From Vibrio sp. CK2-1 (GTDB lineage Bacteria > Pseudomonadota > Gammaproteobacteria > Enterobacterales > Vibrionaceae), in NCBI RefSeq assembly GCF_021726515.1, contig NZ_JAKKCJ010000001.1, positions 248,001-312,000 on the forward strand: a stretch of DNA of 64,000 nt. The letters are read 5' to 3'. The position numbers and the translations under genes were made by a program. Under the pieces are notes generated by a model. It was given only the letters and a program-made list of their open reading frames with translations, had not been told where the DNA came from and made no database searches. Positions 46,087 to 55,072 of the stretch are shown here, piece by piece (position 1 is the first letter of the stretch; every line of letters starts with the position of its first letter).

Positions 46087-48018
46087 TTAAGCCGCTGTCT
46101 TGGTTTGAAACTTACCTTTTTTGATAGCGTGTCCACGCCATATCAACAATGTAATGGTGGAAATAAGCGTGCCTATTAGCGCCGCTCCAAACCAAATCCC
46201 TGCAGCCATAAAGCTACCAATTCCAGCATCGTGCAGAAGGAAAATAGAGAAGATACCGGCTCCAGGCGTTGACAAGCCAATACCCGCAGCACCGACCATT
46301 GCACCAGTGACGACAGAGCCTAAAAGGAATGAACCAATAACGCGGATTGGATCATCAATCGCCATAGGTATCGCCCCTTCCGTAATCCCAGCAAGACCAA
46401 GCAACCATGTCGATTTTCCTGTTTCAATTTCAAAGTCTTTGAATAAACGCGGAGCAATCATAGTTGAAGCGGTTACCGTAAATGCTGATACCATTTTTAC
46501 GGAACCAAAGATGGCATAAGGACCATAAACACCATTAGCCATTGCTCCCAAGCAGAATGCATAAGCCGCTTTGTTGACAGGGCCACCAAGGTCAAAAGAA
46601 ACAAAGAACCCTAAAATTGCACCGAGCAACAATGCATTGGTTCCTGACATACCGTTCAACCAATCCGTTAATCCTTGGTTTAACATGGCAACAGGTTTGC
46701 CTATAACAAACAACATCAAAGAGCCAGCAACTAAAGTACCGATCACTGGGTATAAGTAGAAAGTTAAAAATCCATTAAAAGCTGGCCCTAAACGAACGTT
46801 TTGTTTTACCCAGCGCATGACATAGCCAGCGATCAAGCCACCAACAACACCACCAAGGAAACCAGAGCCAATCAGGTTAGCGGCAATACCAGCAGCAAAG
46901 CCCGGGCCTAAAGCAGGTTTATCCGCTAATGAATAAGCAGTATAGGCCGCAAGCACTGGTACCATTAACGTTCCAAGTAACCCACCACCAAGTTTACGAT
47001 ACATCCATAACCAAGAATCTTGCGTTGCATAGAGTTCTTGCAAGCCAAAAATTTGTGCTATAAGAACCGCAACGGCAAGCACGGTTCCCCCAGCGACAAT
47101 CAGAGGAACGGCATAAGAGATACCAGACAATAAGGCTTGTTTAAGCTCTGTTTTCAATGGTAATTTCTTCGGTCCATCATCGGTTGCAATAGTGGCATCA
47201 GAGCCACGTCCGGCCTTTCCTGCTTCAATAGCATCATTAAGAATGCGTTCTGAATGCTTAATTGGCTCAGCAACCGGTACTTCTACCCGAGGGATCCCTT
47301 GAAAGCGCTCGACTTCTTTAATCGCAACTTCAGCGGCAAAAACGACAGCAGTGGCACTATTTAATTGATCGGCAGTTAAACGGCCTTCAATACCATTAGC
47401 ACCTTGTTTTTCTACATAAACTTTATAGCCTAGCTTTTTACCTGCTTTTTCAAGGTACTCCGCTGCCATATAAGTATGAGCAATACCAGCAGGACAAGCA
47501 GTAACCGCAACAATTATTGGTGCGTCTACACTAGCCTCTTCTTGTTCTGATTCTTCAGACTCTTCATCATTACTCAATAGAGCCATAATTTGTTCTACAT
47601 TTGTAGCATTGAGAACGGCTTCTCGAACCTCATCATCAACCAAGGTCGTTGTCAGCTCAGTTAATAATTGCATATGAGTAGAACCCGCTTCCGCATTTGG
47701 AATCGCAATCAAGAAGATTAAATTTACCTCTTCTTCTTCATCCAACCCTTGCCACTTTAAATCTTCTTTTAATGTCGCGACGGCAAATGCAGCTTCTTTT
47801 ACTGCATCCGTTTTACCATGAGGCACAGCCAAACCTTCACCTAAGGCTGTTGGCCCTTGCTCTTCACGTGCGTAGACTGCATGCAGATATTCATCCTTAC
47901 TATGCAGTTTTCCTTGTTGATATAATTGTTCTGCAAGTGTCTCTATCGCCTCGTTACGACTTGTAAATGTCGTTTGTAATGTAATAAGCGATGGATTAGT
48001 TAGAGATGTCAAGTTCAT
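46087..48018 (-). CDS. mngA: Mannosylglycerate PTS transporter EIIABC MngA
   Basis: A 643-residue fructose-family PTS protein. The EIIA domain (about 1-150) has the phosphorylated histidine in LAVPHGKTDAV; the EIIB domain (about 168-270) has the cysteine in VTACPAGIAHTYMAAEYLEK; the EIIC domain fills the remainder, with FDLGGPVNKAAYAFCLG and ITEGAIPMAIDDPIRVIG. With mngB downstream and a GntR regulator divergent, the substrate is most likely 2-O-alpha-mannosyl-glycerate, an algal and thermophile osmolyte. The A-B-C order matches E. coli MngA. Confidence 0.92.
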   Translation of the reverse strand: MNLTSLTNPSLITLQTTFTSRNEAIETLAEQLYQQGKLHSKDEYLHAVYAREEQGPTALGEGLAVPHGKTDAVKEAAFAVATLKEDLKWQGLDEEEEVNLIFLIAIPNAEAGSTHMQLLTELTTTLVDDEVREAVLNATNVEQIMALLSNDEESEESEQEEASVDAPIIVAVTACPAGIAHTYMAAEYLEKAGKKLGYKVYVEKQGANGIEGRLTADQLNSATAVVFAAEVAIKEVERFQGIPRVEVPVAEPIKHSERILNDAIEAGKAGRGSDATIATDDGPKKLPLKTELKQALLSGISYAVPLIVAGGTVLAVAVLIAQIFGLQELYATQDSWLWMYRKLGGGLLGTLMVPVLAAYTAYSLADKPALGPGFAAGIAANLIGSGFLGGVVGGLIAGYVMRWVKQNVRLGPAFNGFLTFYLYPVIGTLVAGSLMLFVIGKPVAMLNQGLTDWLNGMSGTNALLLGAILGFFVSFDLGGPVNKAAYAFCLGAMANGVYGPYAIFGSVKMVSAFTVTASTMIAPRLFKDFEIETGKSTWLLGLAGITEGAIPMAIDDPIRVIGSFLLGSVVTGAMVGAAGIGLSTPGAGIFSIFLLHDAGIGSFMAAGIWFGAALIGTLISTITLLIWRGHAIKKGKFQTKTAA

Positions 48019-48358
48019 AACGTTTATCCCAAGTTCTCAATGTTTCAGCTGCCTGATTATTGACAGCATATTCGTACTACCCCGAAACCTAATAATACCT
48101 ATTTAATACAAATAAAATGTGACCAATATCGAATTAAGCAAACAATATGTATTGCTTTTGTATTATTTATTTTTAACATTTTCAAACTAATACTTGTTTT
48201 ACCAAGCTTGAATCGTATTATACTCGTTATAAAATGAAGACTTATTGATACTCGTAAACCATTGAAGTAATACAAAACCATAACGAGAACCTTCTTAAGG
48301 TACTTCTCAATTAAATGTATTGTTTTTTAATACACTTTTATTATAGATAGAGGTTGTG
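48019..48358. other. Divergent mngA-mngR control region
   Basis: About 340 AT-rich bases with no gene. It has many TGTATT/AATACA words, including TGTATTGCTTTTGTATTA at 48148-48165 and the palindrome at 48316-48334, probably MngR sites. Confidence 0.6.
48316..48334. promoter_or_regulatory. Candidate MngR operator
   Basis: TGTATTGTTTTTTAATACA has perfect 6-base arms (TGTATT/AATACA) around a 7-base spacer, 25 bases before the mngR start, fit for autoregulation. Confidence 0.55.
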
Positions 48359-49078
48359 ATGGCAAGATTGCCAATGTACCGTCAAATTGCAGATGCTATT
48401 CGTGAGAAAATAAGCTCAGGTGAGTATAAGGTCGGTGAGGCACTTCCAACTGAAGCTCAGTTGCGTGAAGAATTTTCAGTAAGCCGTGTCACCGTTAGGC
48501 AAGCACTTAAACTATTAATCGAAAGCGGTGAATTAGAAAGTATTCAAGGCAGCGGTACATATGTAAAAGAAAGCAAAGTAAACTATGACATTGACCAACA
48601 GAGTAGCTTTGCAGAAAAGTGGGCGCACTTAGAAGGACTCACTCATAGTCATGTTCTCGCATTCGAAATCCAACCAGCCTCTCTCAGTATTGCCGACCTT
48701 CTTGAGGTTAGTGAAAATGAGATGGTATTTTATATCAAACGAGTTCGTTTCTTAAATGACGAGCCTATTACGGTTGAAGAAACATGGATGCCAACTGAAA
48801 TGTTCCCAGACCTCACTTACCAGGTCATGCAAGGTTCTAAATACGACTACATTGAAAAGCAAAAAGGCTTAATGATAGATAGGAGTGAGCAAGAGCTGAT
48901 CCCGATCTTACCTCCAAAAAACATAGCGAAACTGCTTAATATTGATGCTGCATTACCGATTATTGAAAAACGTACTCGTGGCCATTTACACGATGACACC
49001 GTTTTCGAATACAGCCGTAATTATTTCACAACCAATAATTATAAATTCAAACTCACCGCGAAACGTCAGCACAAATAA
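48359..49078 (+). CDS. mngR: GntR/HutC-family regulator MngR
   Basis: A 239-residue regulator with an N-terminal winged helix (about 1-72: PMYRQIADAIREKISSGEYK, LREEFSVSRVTVRQALKLL, IQGSGTYV) and a UTRA effector domain (about 90-235: ENEMVFYIKRVRFLNDEPIT, VEETWMPTEMFPDL). I chose ATG 48359 over the adjacent GTG 48356; AGAGG precedes. It is divergent from mngAB, the arrangement seen for E. coli mngR, where it represses. Confidence 0.88.
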   Translation: MARLPMYRQIADAIREKISSGEYKVGEALPTEAQLREEFSVSRVTVRQALKLLIESGELESIQGSGTYVKESKVNYDIDQQSSFAEKWAHLEGLTHSHVLAFEIQPASLSIADLLEVSENEMVFYIKRVRFLNDEPITVEETWMPTEMFPDLTYQVMQGSKYDYIEKQKGLMIDRSEQELIPILPPKNIAKLLNIDAALPIIEKRTRGHLHDDTVFEYSRNYFTTNNYKFKLTAKRQHK

Positions 49079-49103
49079 ACTGCTTTTATCCTCTAAATAC
49101 ACA

Positions 49104-49136
49104 AAAGCGAGCACTTCGTCTAAAGCGCTCGCTTTC
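49104..49136. terminator. Terminator after mngR
   Basis: AAAGCGAGCACTT pairs with AAGCGCTCGCTTT with one mismatch. It is another of the GCGAGCAC type. Confidence 0.8.
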
Positions 49137-49211
49137 TCAATCTAACTTAGCAGCCTCAGCTACACATAAACGAGCTAAAAACCACATTAATGCAATTGAC
49201 GGTTATTTTTA

Positions 49212-49868
49212 CTACAACGTCGTAATCACATCATCGAGAGCCAGTCGAGCTTTCGGTAAGCCGTGATTATAATCTTCGCCATCTTTGTGGTAACCAATCG
49301 CGATGGCAACTTCACAAATATGACCATCTAACTCCGACTTGAATGACTCTCCGATTAAGGTTGAATCAACGCCTTCCATTGGAGTGGAATCAATACCTAA
49401 GCGAGCCAAAGTATGTAGTAGGTTGCCTAGTGCAAGATACATTTGAGCTTTAGACCAGTGACCATTAAAACCTGATTCATCGGTATTGGCATCAACGAAG
49501 GCATAAGCCCCCATAAATTGATCGTACATCTCTGCTGGCAAATGGCCTGATGTCACTTCAGCGTCAACGCGTTTAGCAAACTTTTCTTTGGTAAATTTTG
49601 GATCGTACGCCAAAAGAATAGTATGTGAGGCCGCTTTCGCATGTGGTTGGTTAAACTGATGCATATTGGCGAACGTATCGTGAAAGCGAAGTTTTGCTTC
49701 TTCCGTTTCCAAAACAAGGAATTTCCAAGGCTGAGAGTTGATCGATGATGCCGATAAACGAATCGCTTCTTTAATGATAGCCATATCTTCTTGGGAGATA
49801 CGCTTTTCTTCATCATATTTTTTTGCAGTGTAACGGTTGTTTAGATCTGTGATGATTGGATGAGACAT
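49212..49868 (-). CDS. Oxygen-insensitive nitroreductase/flavin reductase (NfsB/FRase I type)
   Basis: A 218-residue FMN enzyme reducing flavins, quinones or nitro compounds with NAD(P)H. MSHPIITDLNNRYTAKKYDE, RLSASSINSQPWKFLVLE, FNQPHAKAASHTILL and ALGNLLHTLARLGIDSTPME closely follow the FRase I of Vibrio fischeri, as I recall it, which can supply FMNH2 for luminescence. I chose ATG 49868 over an open frame to 49949; AGAAGG lies ahead. No lux genes are in the window, so a general reductase role is more likely. Confidence 0.9.
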   Translation of the reverse strand: MSHPIITDLNNRYTAKKYDEEKRISQEDMAIIKEAIRLSASSINSQPWKFLVLETEEAKLRFHDTFANMHQFNQPHAKAASHTILLAYDPKFTKEKFAKRVDAEVTSGHLPAEMYDQFMGAYAFVDANTDESGFNGHWSKAQMYLALGNLLHTLARLGIDSTPMEGVDSTLIGESFKSELDGHICEVAIAIGYHKDGEDYNHGLPKARLALDDVITTL

Positions 49869-50077
49869 CTTGATACCTTCTTTCAATACAATGTAGATAA
49901 CAGCGCTAAGGGAAAAACCAACCGATGCGCTAACGTTGAAAGCAATCATACGTGAAAGTTTAAAATTGATAATAGAGTGAGTTGTTGAATGACTTTATAG
50001 ATTTTATTGAAAATGATTGGGGTATGATACTTGCTACTTACAATATCCATATAAATCCCCCATAGAGAGTCTGACCT

Positions 50078-50875
50078 ATGAAAAAAGTTATCTTAATCAC
50101 TGGTGCAACAGATGGCATCGGCTTAGAAACCGCAAAATTATTAGTGCAACAAGGCCATCACGTGATTTTACATGGTCGAAATTCAGAAAAATTAAATTCA
50201 CTGCAGCAAACATTAAAGCAAATCGTTCAAAATAAAGTTGAAACGATCACAGCAGATTTATCGGACTTAGCTATGGTTAAAGCCATGATTATCGAGGTGG
50301 CCGAACGTTTTGGAAAATTAGATATCATCATCAATAATGCTGGGGTTTTCACCACTTCCACTCCTAAGACGCAAGATAATTTAGATATTCGATTTGTAGT
50401 CAATACCCTCGCCCCTTACATCTTAACCAAAGAGTTATTACCGCTATTAGATAAAACTGGTCGCGTAGTGAATCTTTCATCAGCAGCACAAGCGAGTGTC
50501 GATTTAAATGCTCTTATCGGGAAAATCGATCTCAACGACAATGCAGCTTATGCCCAAAGCAAATTAGCGCTTACGATGTGGTCTCAACACTTAGGTTTAG
50601 CCTATAAAGAGACAGGCCCTATGATCGTATCGGTGAATCCCAAGTCTTTTCTGGGGAGTAAAATGGTAAAAGAAGCCTATGGTGTTGCCGGTGGCGATAT
50701 TCAACTTGGCGCCGATATTTTAGTGAGAGCAGCGCTATCGGACGAATTTGCTCAAGCGCATGGTGCTTATTTTGATAACGACATTGAAGCTTTTGCTAAA
50801 CCTCACTCGGATGCGTTAGATTCAGAGAAGGTAGCCAATGTTATAAAAACTTTAGATAGCCTTTATTCCCAATAG
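50078..50875 (+). CDS. Short-chain dehydrogenase/reductase
   Basis: A 265-residue SDR. TGATDGIGLETAKLLVQQG is the cofactor motif, HGRNSEKL suggests NADP, then IIINNAGVF, the serine in VNLSSAAQASVDL and YAQSKLAL. The substrate is unknown. It is divergent from the nitroreductase and convergent with the LysR gene, overlapping the latter by 13 bases. It is close to the retinol-dehydrogenase-like SDRs, which does not tell its role. Confidence 0.88.
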   Translation: MKKVILITGATDGIGLETAKLLVQQGHHVILHGRNSEKLNSLQQTLKQIVQNKVETITADLSDLAMVKAMIIEVAERFGKLDIIINNAGVFTTSTPKTQDNLDIRFVVNTLAPYILTKELLPLLDKTGRVVNLSSAAQASVDLNALIGKIDLNDNAAYAQSKLALTMWSQHLGLAYKETGPMIVSVNPKSFLGSKMVKEAYGVAGGDIQLGADILVRAALSDEFAQAHGAYFDNDIEAFAKPHSDALDSEKVANVIKTLDSLYSQ

Positions 50876-51753
50876 GTTTGCTGGCTAAAATACTCAATAA
50901 AGTAATCAATAAACGCTCGAACTTTTAATGGGGTTAAACGAGAACTTGGATAGACGGCCCAAATACTGGCATCCATATCCAGTGGATAATCTTGTAATAT
51001 TTCCACCAGTTCCCCATTTTCAAGATACTGATGAACACTCCATAATGAGTTGATCGAAATACCAACGCCATGAACTGAGGCATCACGCATCGCATCCCCA
51101 TTATCCGTTCGAAAACGTCCTGAAGTATGCACATTCACTAGGCCATTTTCAGTTTTGAAAGCCCAGTTATCCATTCCCATTAAGTTGATACACTCATGAT
51201 CCACCAGCTCTTGTGGCGTATTTGGCTCACCATTTCGCTTTAGATAATCTGGAGAAGCCACTACAATACGGCGATCAGGAGCAAGCTTACGAGCAATTAA
51301 CGTCGAGTCTTTGAGTTCAGCCACGCGGATCGCCACGTCAAATCCGCCCTCTACCATATCGATAATCGAATCAGAAAAACGAAAATCAACGGTGATATCT
51401 GGATACTTAGACATAAACGCTTTTAATCCAGGGATCAAATGCATACGTCCAAATGAAGCAGGTGCAGTCACTCGTAAAGTCCCGGTTGGATTATTATTCC
51501 CAGCGCCTACCGCACCTCTGGCAGCTTCAACAGAGGCCAATACTTCTTCCGCATACGGCAAAAAAGCGAGCCCTTCTTCAGTCAACGAAACTTTGCGCGT
51601 GGTTCTGTGCACCAATCGAACACCTAAGCCTTCTTCTAGCTTATTAATATGTGAACTGGCGACCGCCGGAGATAACCCTAACTCATGACCTGCCATGCTA
51701 ATACTCTGGCTTGATGCTAAACGAACAAGCAGTTTTAGGTGTTCTATGTTCAT
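50863..51753 (-). CDS. LysR-family transcriptional regulator
   Basis: A 296-residue LysR protein: N-terminal HTH (about 1-60: LVRLASSQSISMAGHELGLS, PAVASSHINKLEEGLGVRLV, HRTTRKVSLTEEG) and an effector domain (about 90-290). It is of the group that usually acts on neighbouring oxidoreductases. I chose ATG 51753, the normal family start; an ATG at 51774 has no ribosome site. The convergent SDR is a possible target. Confidence 0.9.
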   Translation of the reverse strand: MNIEHLKLLVRLASSQSISMAGHELGLSPAVASSHINKLEEGLGVRLVHRTTRKVSLTEEGLAFLPYAEEVLASVEAARGAVGAGNNNPTGTLRVTAPASFGRMHLIPGLKAFMSKYPDITVDFRFSDSIIDMVEGGFDVAIRVAELKDSTLIARKLAPDRRIVVASPDYLKRNGEPNTPQELVDHECINLMGMDNWAFKTENGLVNVHTSGRFRTDNGDAMRDASVHGVGISINSLWSVHQYLENGELVEILQDYPLDMDASIWAVYPSSRLTPLKVRAFIDYFIEYFSQQTYWE

Positions 51754-51842
51754 AGTAAATTCAATGCCGTCCATTCATGGCTAATCATGCTTTTATTCTA
51801 TCGTAAATGTTGAAACTTGTAGTGTGTGAACCAACTATAAAC

Positions 51843-51880
51843 AAAAACGAGCACCCCATCTGAAGTGCTCGTTTTTGTTT
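51843..51880. terminator. Bidirectional terminator between LysR and metQ-like promoters
   Basis: AAAAACGAGCAC pairs perfectly with GTGCTCGTTTTT across a 10-base loop. On the minus strand it ends the metQ-like gene. Confidence 0.9.
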
Positions 51881-51900
51881 TATTCTAAATTAATACTCGA

Positions 51901-52710
51901 TTAAAACGCTGGCTCAATCGTGCCTTTAAAAGTGGTTTGGATGAAGTCACGAATCGGTTGCGACTGATAAATCTCGACAAACTTTTTATACGTTTCGTTA
52001 TCTTTATCAGCTTCTCGTGAGGCTATGATCATAACGGCTAATTCTGCATCTTTTGCTTCAAAGTAGATGCCTTGTGTTTTTGGATCTAGACCAGCAGACA
52101 TTACGTAATTCATAGTGATCACAGACGCATCAGCATCAGTTAACGTTCTTGGTAATTGCGCAGCATCCATCTCGATAAAATCAAACTGCTTTGGGTTATC
52201 GATAATATCAAATACCGTGGCTTTCGAGCCTAAACCCGGTTTTAACGTAATAAGATTAGCTTCGGCTAGTAACAATAAAGCACGGCCACTGTTGGTTGGA
52301 TCATTTGGAATAGTAATAGTGGCATTTTGCGGTAAATCAGCCAAATTTTGATACTTATCGGAGTACACACCCATACGCATCAAAATAGAGCGACCAATAG
52401 AAACTAAGTGCGCTTTCTTATTGTTATCATTAAAATTATTCAAAAAAGGTTGATGCTGATAACTATTTAAATCAATACTGCCATCGACTAGCGCGGCATC
52501 TGGTGTGATGTAATCAGAAAAGGTCACCACCTCTACTTTCAGCCCATGTTTAGCCGCTTCTTCTGCAACCGCTTCAACCACTTGAGCGTGAGGCCCAACC
52601 GTAGCGCCCACTTTGATGACTTCTGTTTTTTCTTCTTGTCCGCAAGCGGTTAACCCTAATGCCAAAGGAAAAAGTAGTGCAAGCTTGGTAATGGTTTTCT
52701 TAATTGTCAT
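51901..52710 (-). CDS. MetQ/NlpA-family lipoprotein (methionine-type solute-binding)
   Basis: A 269-residue lipoprotein: lipobox LGLTACGQE with the lipidated Cys23, then IKVGATVGPHAQVVEAVAEE, DLNSYQHQPFLNNFN, ITIPNDPTNSGRALLLLAEA and VITMNYVMSAGLDPKTQ, the NlpA/MetQ pattern. Such proteins deliver methionine or related compounds to MetNI. No metN or metI is adjacent, so this is an orphan receptor. RBS AGGGAT precedes the ATG. Confidence 0.9.
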   Translation of the reverse strand: MTIKKTITKLALLFPLALGLTACGQEEKTEVIKVGATVGPHAQVVEAVAEEAAKHGLKVEVVTFSDYITPDAALVDGSIDLNSYQHQPFLNNFNDNNKKAHLVSIGRSILMRMGVYSDKYQNLADLPQNATITIPNDPTNSGRALLLLAEANLITLKPGLGSKATVFDIIDNPKQFDFIEMDAAQLPRTLTDADASVITMNYVMSAGLDPKTQGIYFEAKDAELAVMIIASREADKDNETYKKFVEIYQSQPIRDFIQTTFKGTIEPAF

Positions 52711-52816
52711 AAATATCCCTTTAAATACAAATAGCCGTATAGACTTCTATAAAGAGACTACCTTAACCAAAGCAGAAAACATAATGATTTAAGTACGCTA
52801 GGTATAACTAATGGTT

Positions 52817-53085
52817 ATATACCCAAGTGACTTCAAGATGCAGAATTCAGAGCTATCATCCAAACCTTTAGGCAAGGAAGATTGGCGAAGGAATGTAGAC
52901 ACCTTTCAAACCAATCTGACGCAACATAAAGGTTTGAATGAAGCTCCCGAAGGGCAAGTTAAAACAAGCTTTATGCTGCGTTAAATTGAACAGAGATAGA
53001 ATAACTATGATCATGTCCAATTTGTCTTGCCTAAAGCTTGTTTTATTCTTGCTGAAACTCACATCTTGAAGTTACTTGGGTATAT
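52817..53085. mobile_element. MITE-like 269-bp element with 24-bp terminal inverted repeats
   Basis: The arms at 52817-52840 (starting ATATACCCAAGTGACTTC) and 53062-53085 (ending GAAGTTACTTGGGTATAT) are complementary except for one base. Inner parts are also self-complementary: CCTTTAGGCAAGG near 52863 with CTTGCCTAAAG near 53023, and GACGCAACATAAAGG with CTTTATGCTGCGTT. No transposase is encoded. It fills the gap between the metQ-like and fic genes. Confidence 0.65.
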
Positions 53086-53112
53086 CAGCAAGCTCTACAT
53101 TAATAACGACCC

Positions 53113-54216
53113 TTACGAACTCTTGATCTTATACCTTGTACTACGTCCTCCCGCTTCCGACTTTTGTAAACAACCTAGTTCAACTAATGCTGCTAGATGA
53201 CGGGTGGCTGTGGCACGGCTCACTTTTGCTACCTTTTGATACTGACTGGTATTGATTCCAAGTTCGAAATCGCCATCTAACATGCGATTAAGCACTTTTA
53301 CTTGTTCCATAGTGAGTTGAGTTTGGTCGACTCGACGCCAAAAGTTGGTTTTAAATATGGTGTTATCAATATCACTTTGCACTTTTTGAAAAGCCATATT
53401 CAAAGTATTTAAAAACCATACTAGCCAAGCAGTAATATCTAGGCCTCCTTTTTGGCTTTGCTCTAAGATCTGATAATAATCATTTCTTTGCTCTAAAATA
53501 CTCACTGACATGGCATAAAAACGCACCGATTGCTGTTCGGCCTGCGCCAAAGCAAGATCGGTGAGCAGACGGGTAATACGTCCATTACCATCATCGAGTG
53601 GATGCAGAGTCACAAACCACAAATGTGTGATTGCCGCTCTTATTAATGGATCAAACAACTCATCCTGACGCGTGTCATTAAACCATGCGATAAACTGATT
53701 AAGTTCTTGTTCTAAACATTCCCTCGGTGGCGCTTCAAAATGAACGGTCGGCTTATCAATTCTTCCAGACACTACTTGCATTGGCTCATTCCCCCGCAAT
53801 TGACCACCTTTAATGGGGTTAAATAAGGTATAACCTTCAGGGAATACACAAGTATGCCAATGCAATATGCGATCTAAAGTCAGGTCATTATCTAAATTCC
53901 CAACCGCATCTAGCATGATCTCGGCTAACCCATCAGTTTGTTTAGAGGTTGGATAAGGGCTGTCTTCACTCATACCTAGACGATGTGCAAGTGATGAGCG
54001 TACCGAAAAAGCATTGAGTTTTTCACCTTCAATGGCGCTAGAGTGAATAATATTAGCAAGAAGTGTATCAAGCATGACTTGTTGCTGATCGCGAGATTGC
54101 CCCAAGGCCTTACCTAACAGTTCACCTTGATTTAAACGAACTTGACGCAATAAGGGCGCAATTTCCCGTTCATTCCAAACAAAGTTAGGCCAATTGTCTT
54201 GCTGCCATACCCACAT
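53113..54216 (-). CDS. Fic-domain protein with DUF4172-like N-terminus and wHTH C-terminus
   Basis: A 367-residue Fic protein, expected to transfer AMP or another nucleotide part to a target. The N-terminus (WVWQQDNWPNFVWNEREIAP) is of the DUF4172 type. The inhibitory helix SSAIEGEKL (about residues 58-66) carries the (S/T)xxxE glutamate, so it is self-restrained. The catalytic motif is HPLDDGNGRITR, with leucine where most Fic proteins have phenylalanine. A C-terminal winged helix (QYQKVAKVSRATATRHLAAL) could bind its own promoter, where CTCA/TGAG repeats lie. No partner antitoxin is adjacent. Confidence 0.9.
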   Translation of the reverse strand: MWVWQQDNWPNFVWNEREIAPLLRQVRLNQGELLGKALGQSRDQQQVMLDTLLANIIHSSAIEGEKLNAFSVRSSLAHRLGMSEDSPYPTSKQTDGLAEIMLDAVGNLDNDLTLDRILHWHTCVFPEGYTLFNPIKGGQLRGNEPMQVVSGRIDKPTVHFEAPPRECLEQELNQFIAWFNDTRQDELFDPLIRAAITHLWFVTLHPLDDGNGRITRLLTDLALAQAEQQSVRFYAMSVSILEQRNDYYQILEQSQKGGLDITAWLVWFLNTLNMAFQKVQSDIDNTIFKTNFWRRVDQTQLTMEQVKVLNRMLDGDFELGINTSQYQKVAKVSRATATRHLAALVELGCLQKSEAGGRSTRYKIKSS

Positions 54217-54270
54217 ACCACACCCGCTTTTTCTTTATCAGCATTAGTTGAGTCAAATAAAACTCACATT

Positions 54271-54328
54271 AAACTCACAGTATGAGGCAAATAATTATCA
54301 CATTCAACTCACAAAATGAGGCGAATAA
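54271..54328. promoter_or_regulatory. Two near-identical palindromic repeats in the fic promoter
   Basis: AAACTCACAGTATGAGGCAA (54271-54290) and CAACTCACAAAATGAGGCGA (54305-54324), each followed by ATAA, carry CTCA-N5-TGAG. Partial copies lie on either side (ACTCAC at 54261, GACTCAT at 54340). This is a likely operator array for the Fic wHTH. Confidence 0.6.
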
Positions 54329-54342
54329 GATCGCTATTCGAC

Positions 54343-54867
54343 TCATGTATATGATTTAGACTGTTTACCAAACACGCTTTTTAACAATGAAAATAAAATA
54401 AATAGTGCAAACTCAGATAGCGCTAAAACCATTAACCCAAATATCGCGCCAATACTGATCGCTTCTGCGTTGAGAATGACTTTGTATTCATAATGATTCC
54501 AAACATCTTGGCGGATCTCGGAAATAGGGCTGACGAAAACCTGTAAGTAAGGGCTATAGAGTGACTGGTGAAAATCGCTTTGTGCTTGAGTGAGCATTTG
54601 ATTCCTAGCAACAAGAGCTTTAATGCTTTGTCCACCAGAGACAATCACCGGATCTTGATTGCGAGCGTAATGTTTGAGTAGTTGGTCGATGCTGCCATTA
54701 AAATATTGGTCGGCATCTTGCTGAAACTGCGATAAGCCTTGAGAGGATTCTGCCACTCTAGCATCTAAATTCTGCCCATATTGACTAACAAAACCGGGAA
54801 TTTGCACCCCGATTAGCACACCCAATATCAGCACTGCGAGCTTAAGATAGTCGATGATCTTTTTCAT
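54343..54867 (-). CDS. DUF2937 family membrane protein
   Basis: A 174-residue protein with a hydrophobic segment at each end (about 10-28 and 137-163) and a helical soluble part between. YLKLAVLILGVLIGVQIPGF and FVSQYGQNLDARVAES are the DUF2937 pattern. The soluble part would face the periplasm. Function is unknown. RBS GGAGTGTTTA lies before the ATG. Confidence 0.82.
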   Translation of the reverse strand: MKKIIDYLKLAVLILGVLIGVQIPGFVSQYGQNLDARVAESSQGLSQFQQDADQYFNGSIDQLLKHYARNQDPVIVSGGQSIKALVARNQMLTQAQSDFHQSLYSPYLQVFVSPISEIRQDVWNHYEYKVILNAEAISIGAIFGLMVLALSEFALFILFSLLKSVFGKQSKSYT

Positions 54868-55072
54868 TAAACACTCCGTGTTACCAAGCAGATTACGGAT
54901 AGAAGATTTAACGAGAATACATCACGGGAAGGAAAAGCATAATGATTTAAGGTGAGTTTACGGTTAAATGATGAGGCTCTAGCTGATTATTAACTTTAAT
55001 CTACCTCCAAAGTTCAATTTATTTTTAAAGTTTAAAATTTTATTATAATAAAACTAACTAAGAGGGTTGTAT

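Noticed and set aside
49212..49868. Link between the FRase I-like reductase and a lux operon
   Set aside because: No luciferase or fatty-acid reductase genes are in the window, so a luminescence role has no support.
52868..53062. A 64-residue minus-strand frame in the metQ-fic gap
   Set aside because: It lies wholly inside the inverted-repeat element and is explained by that element.
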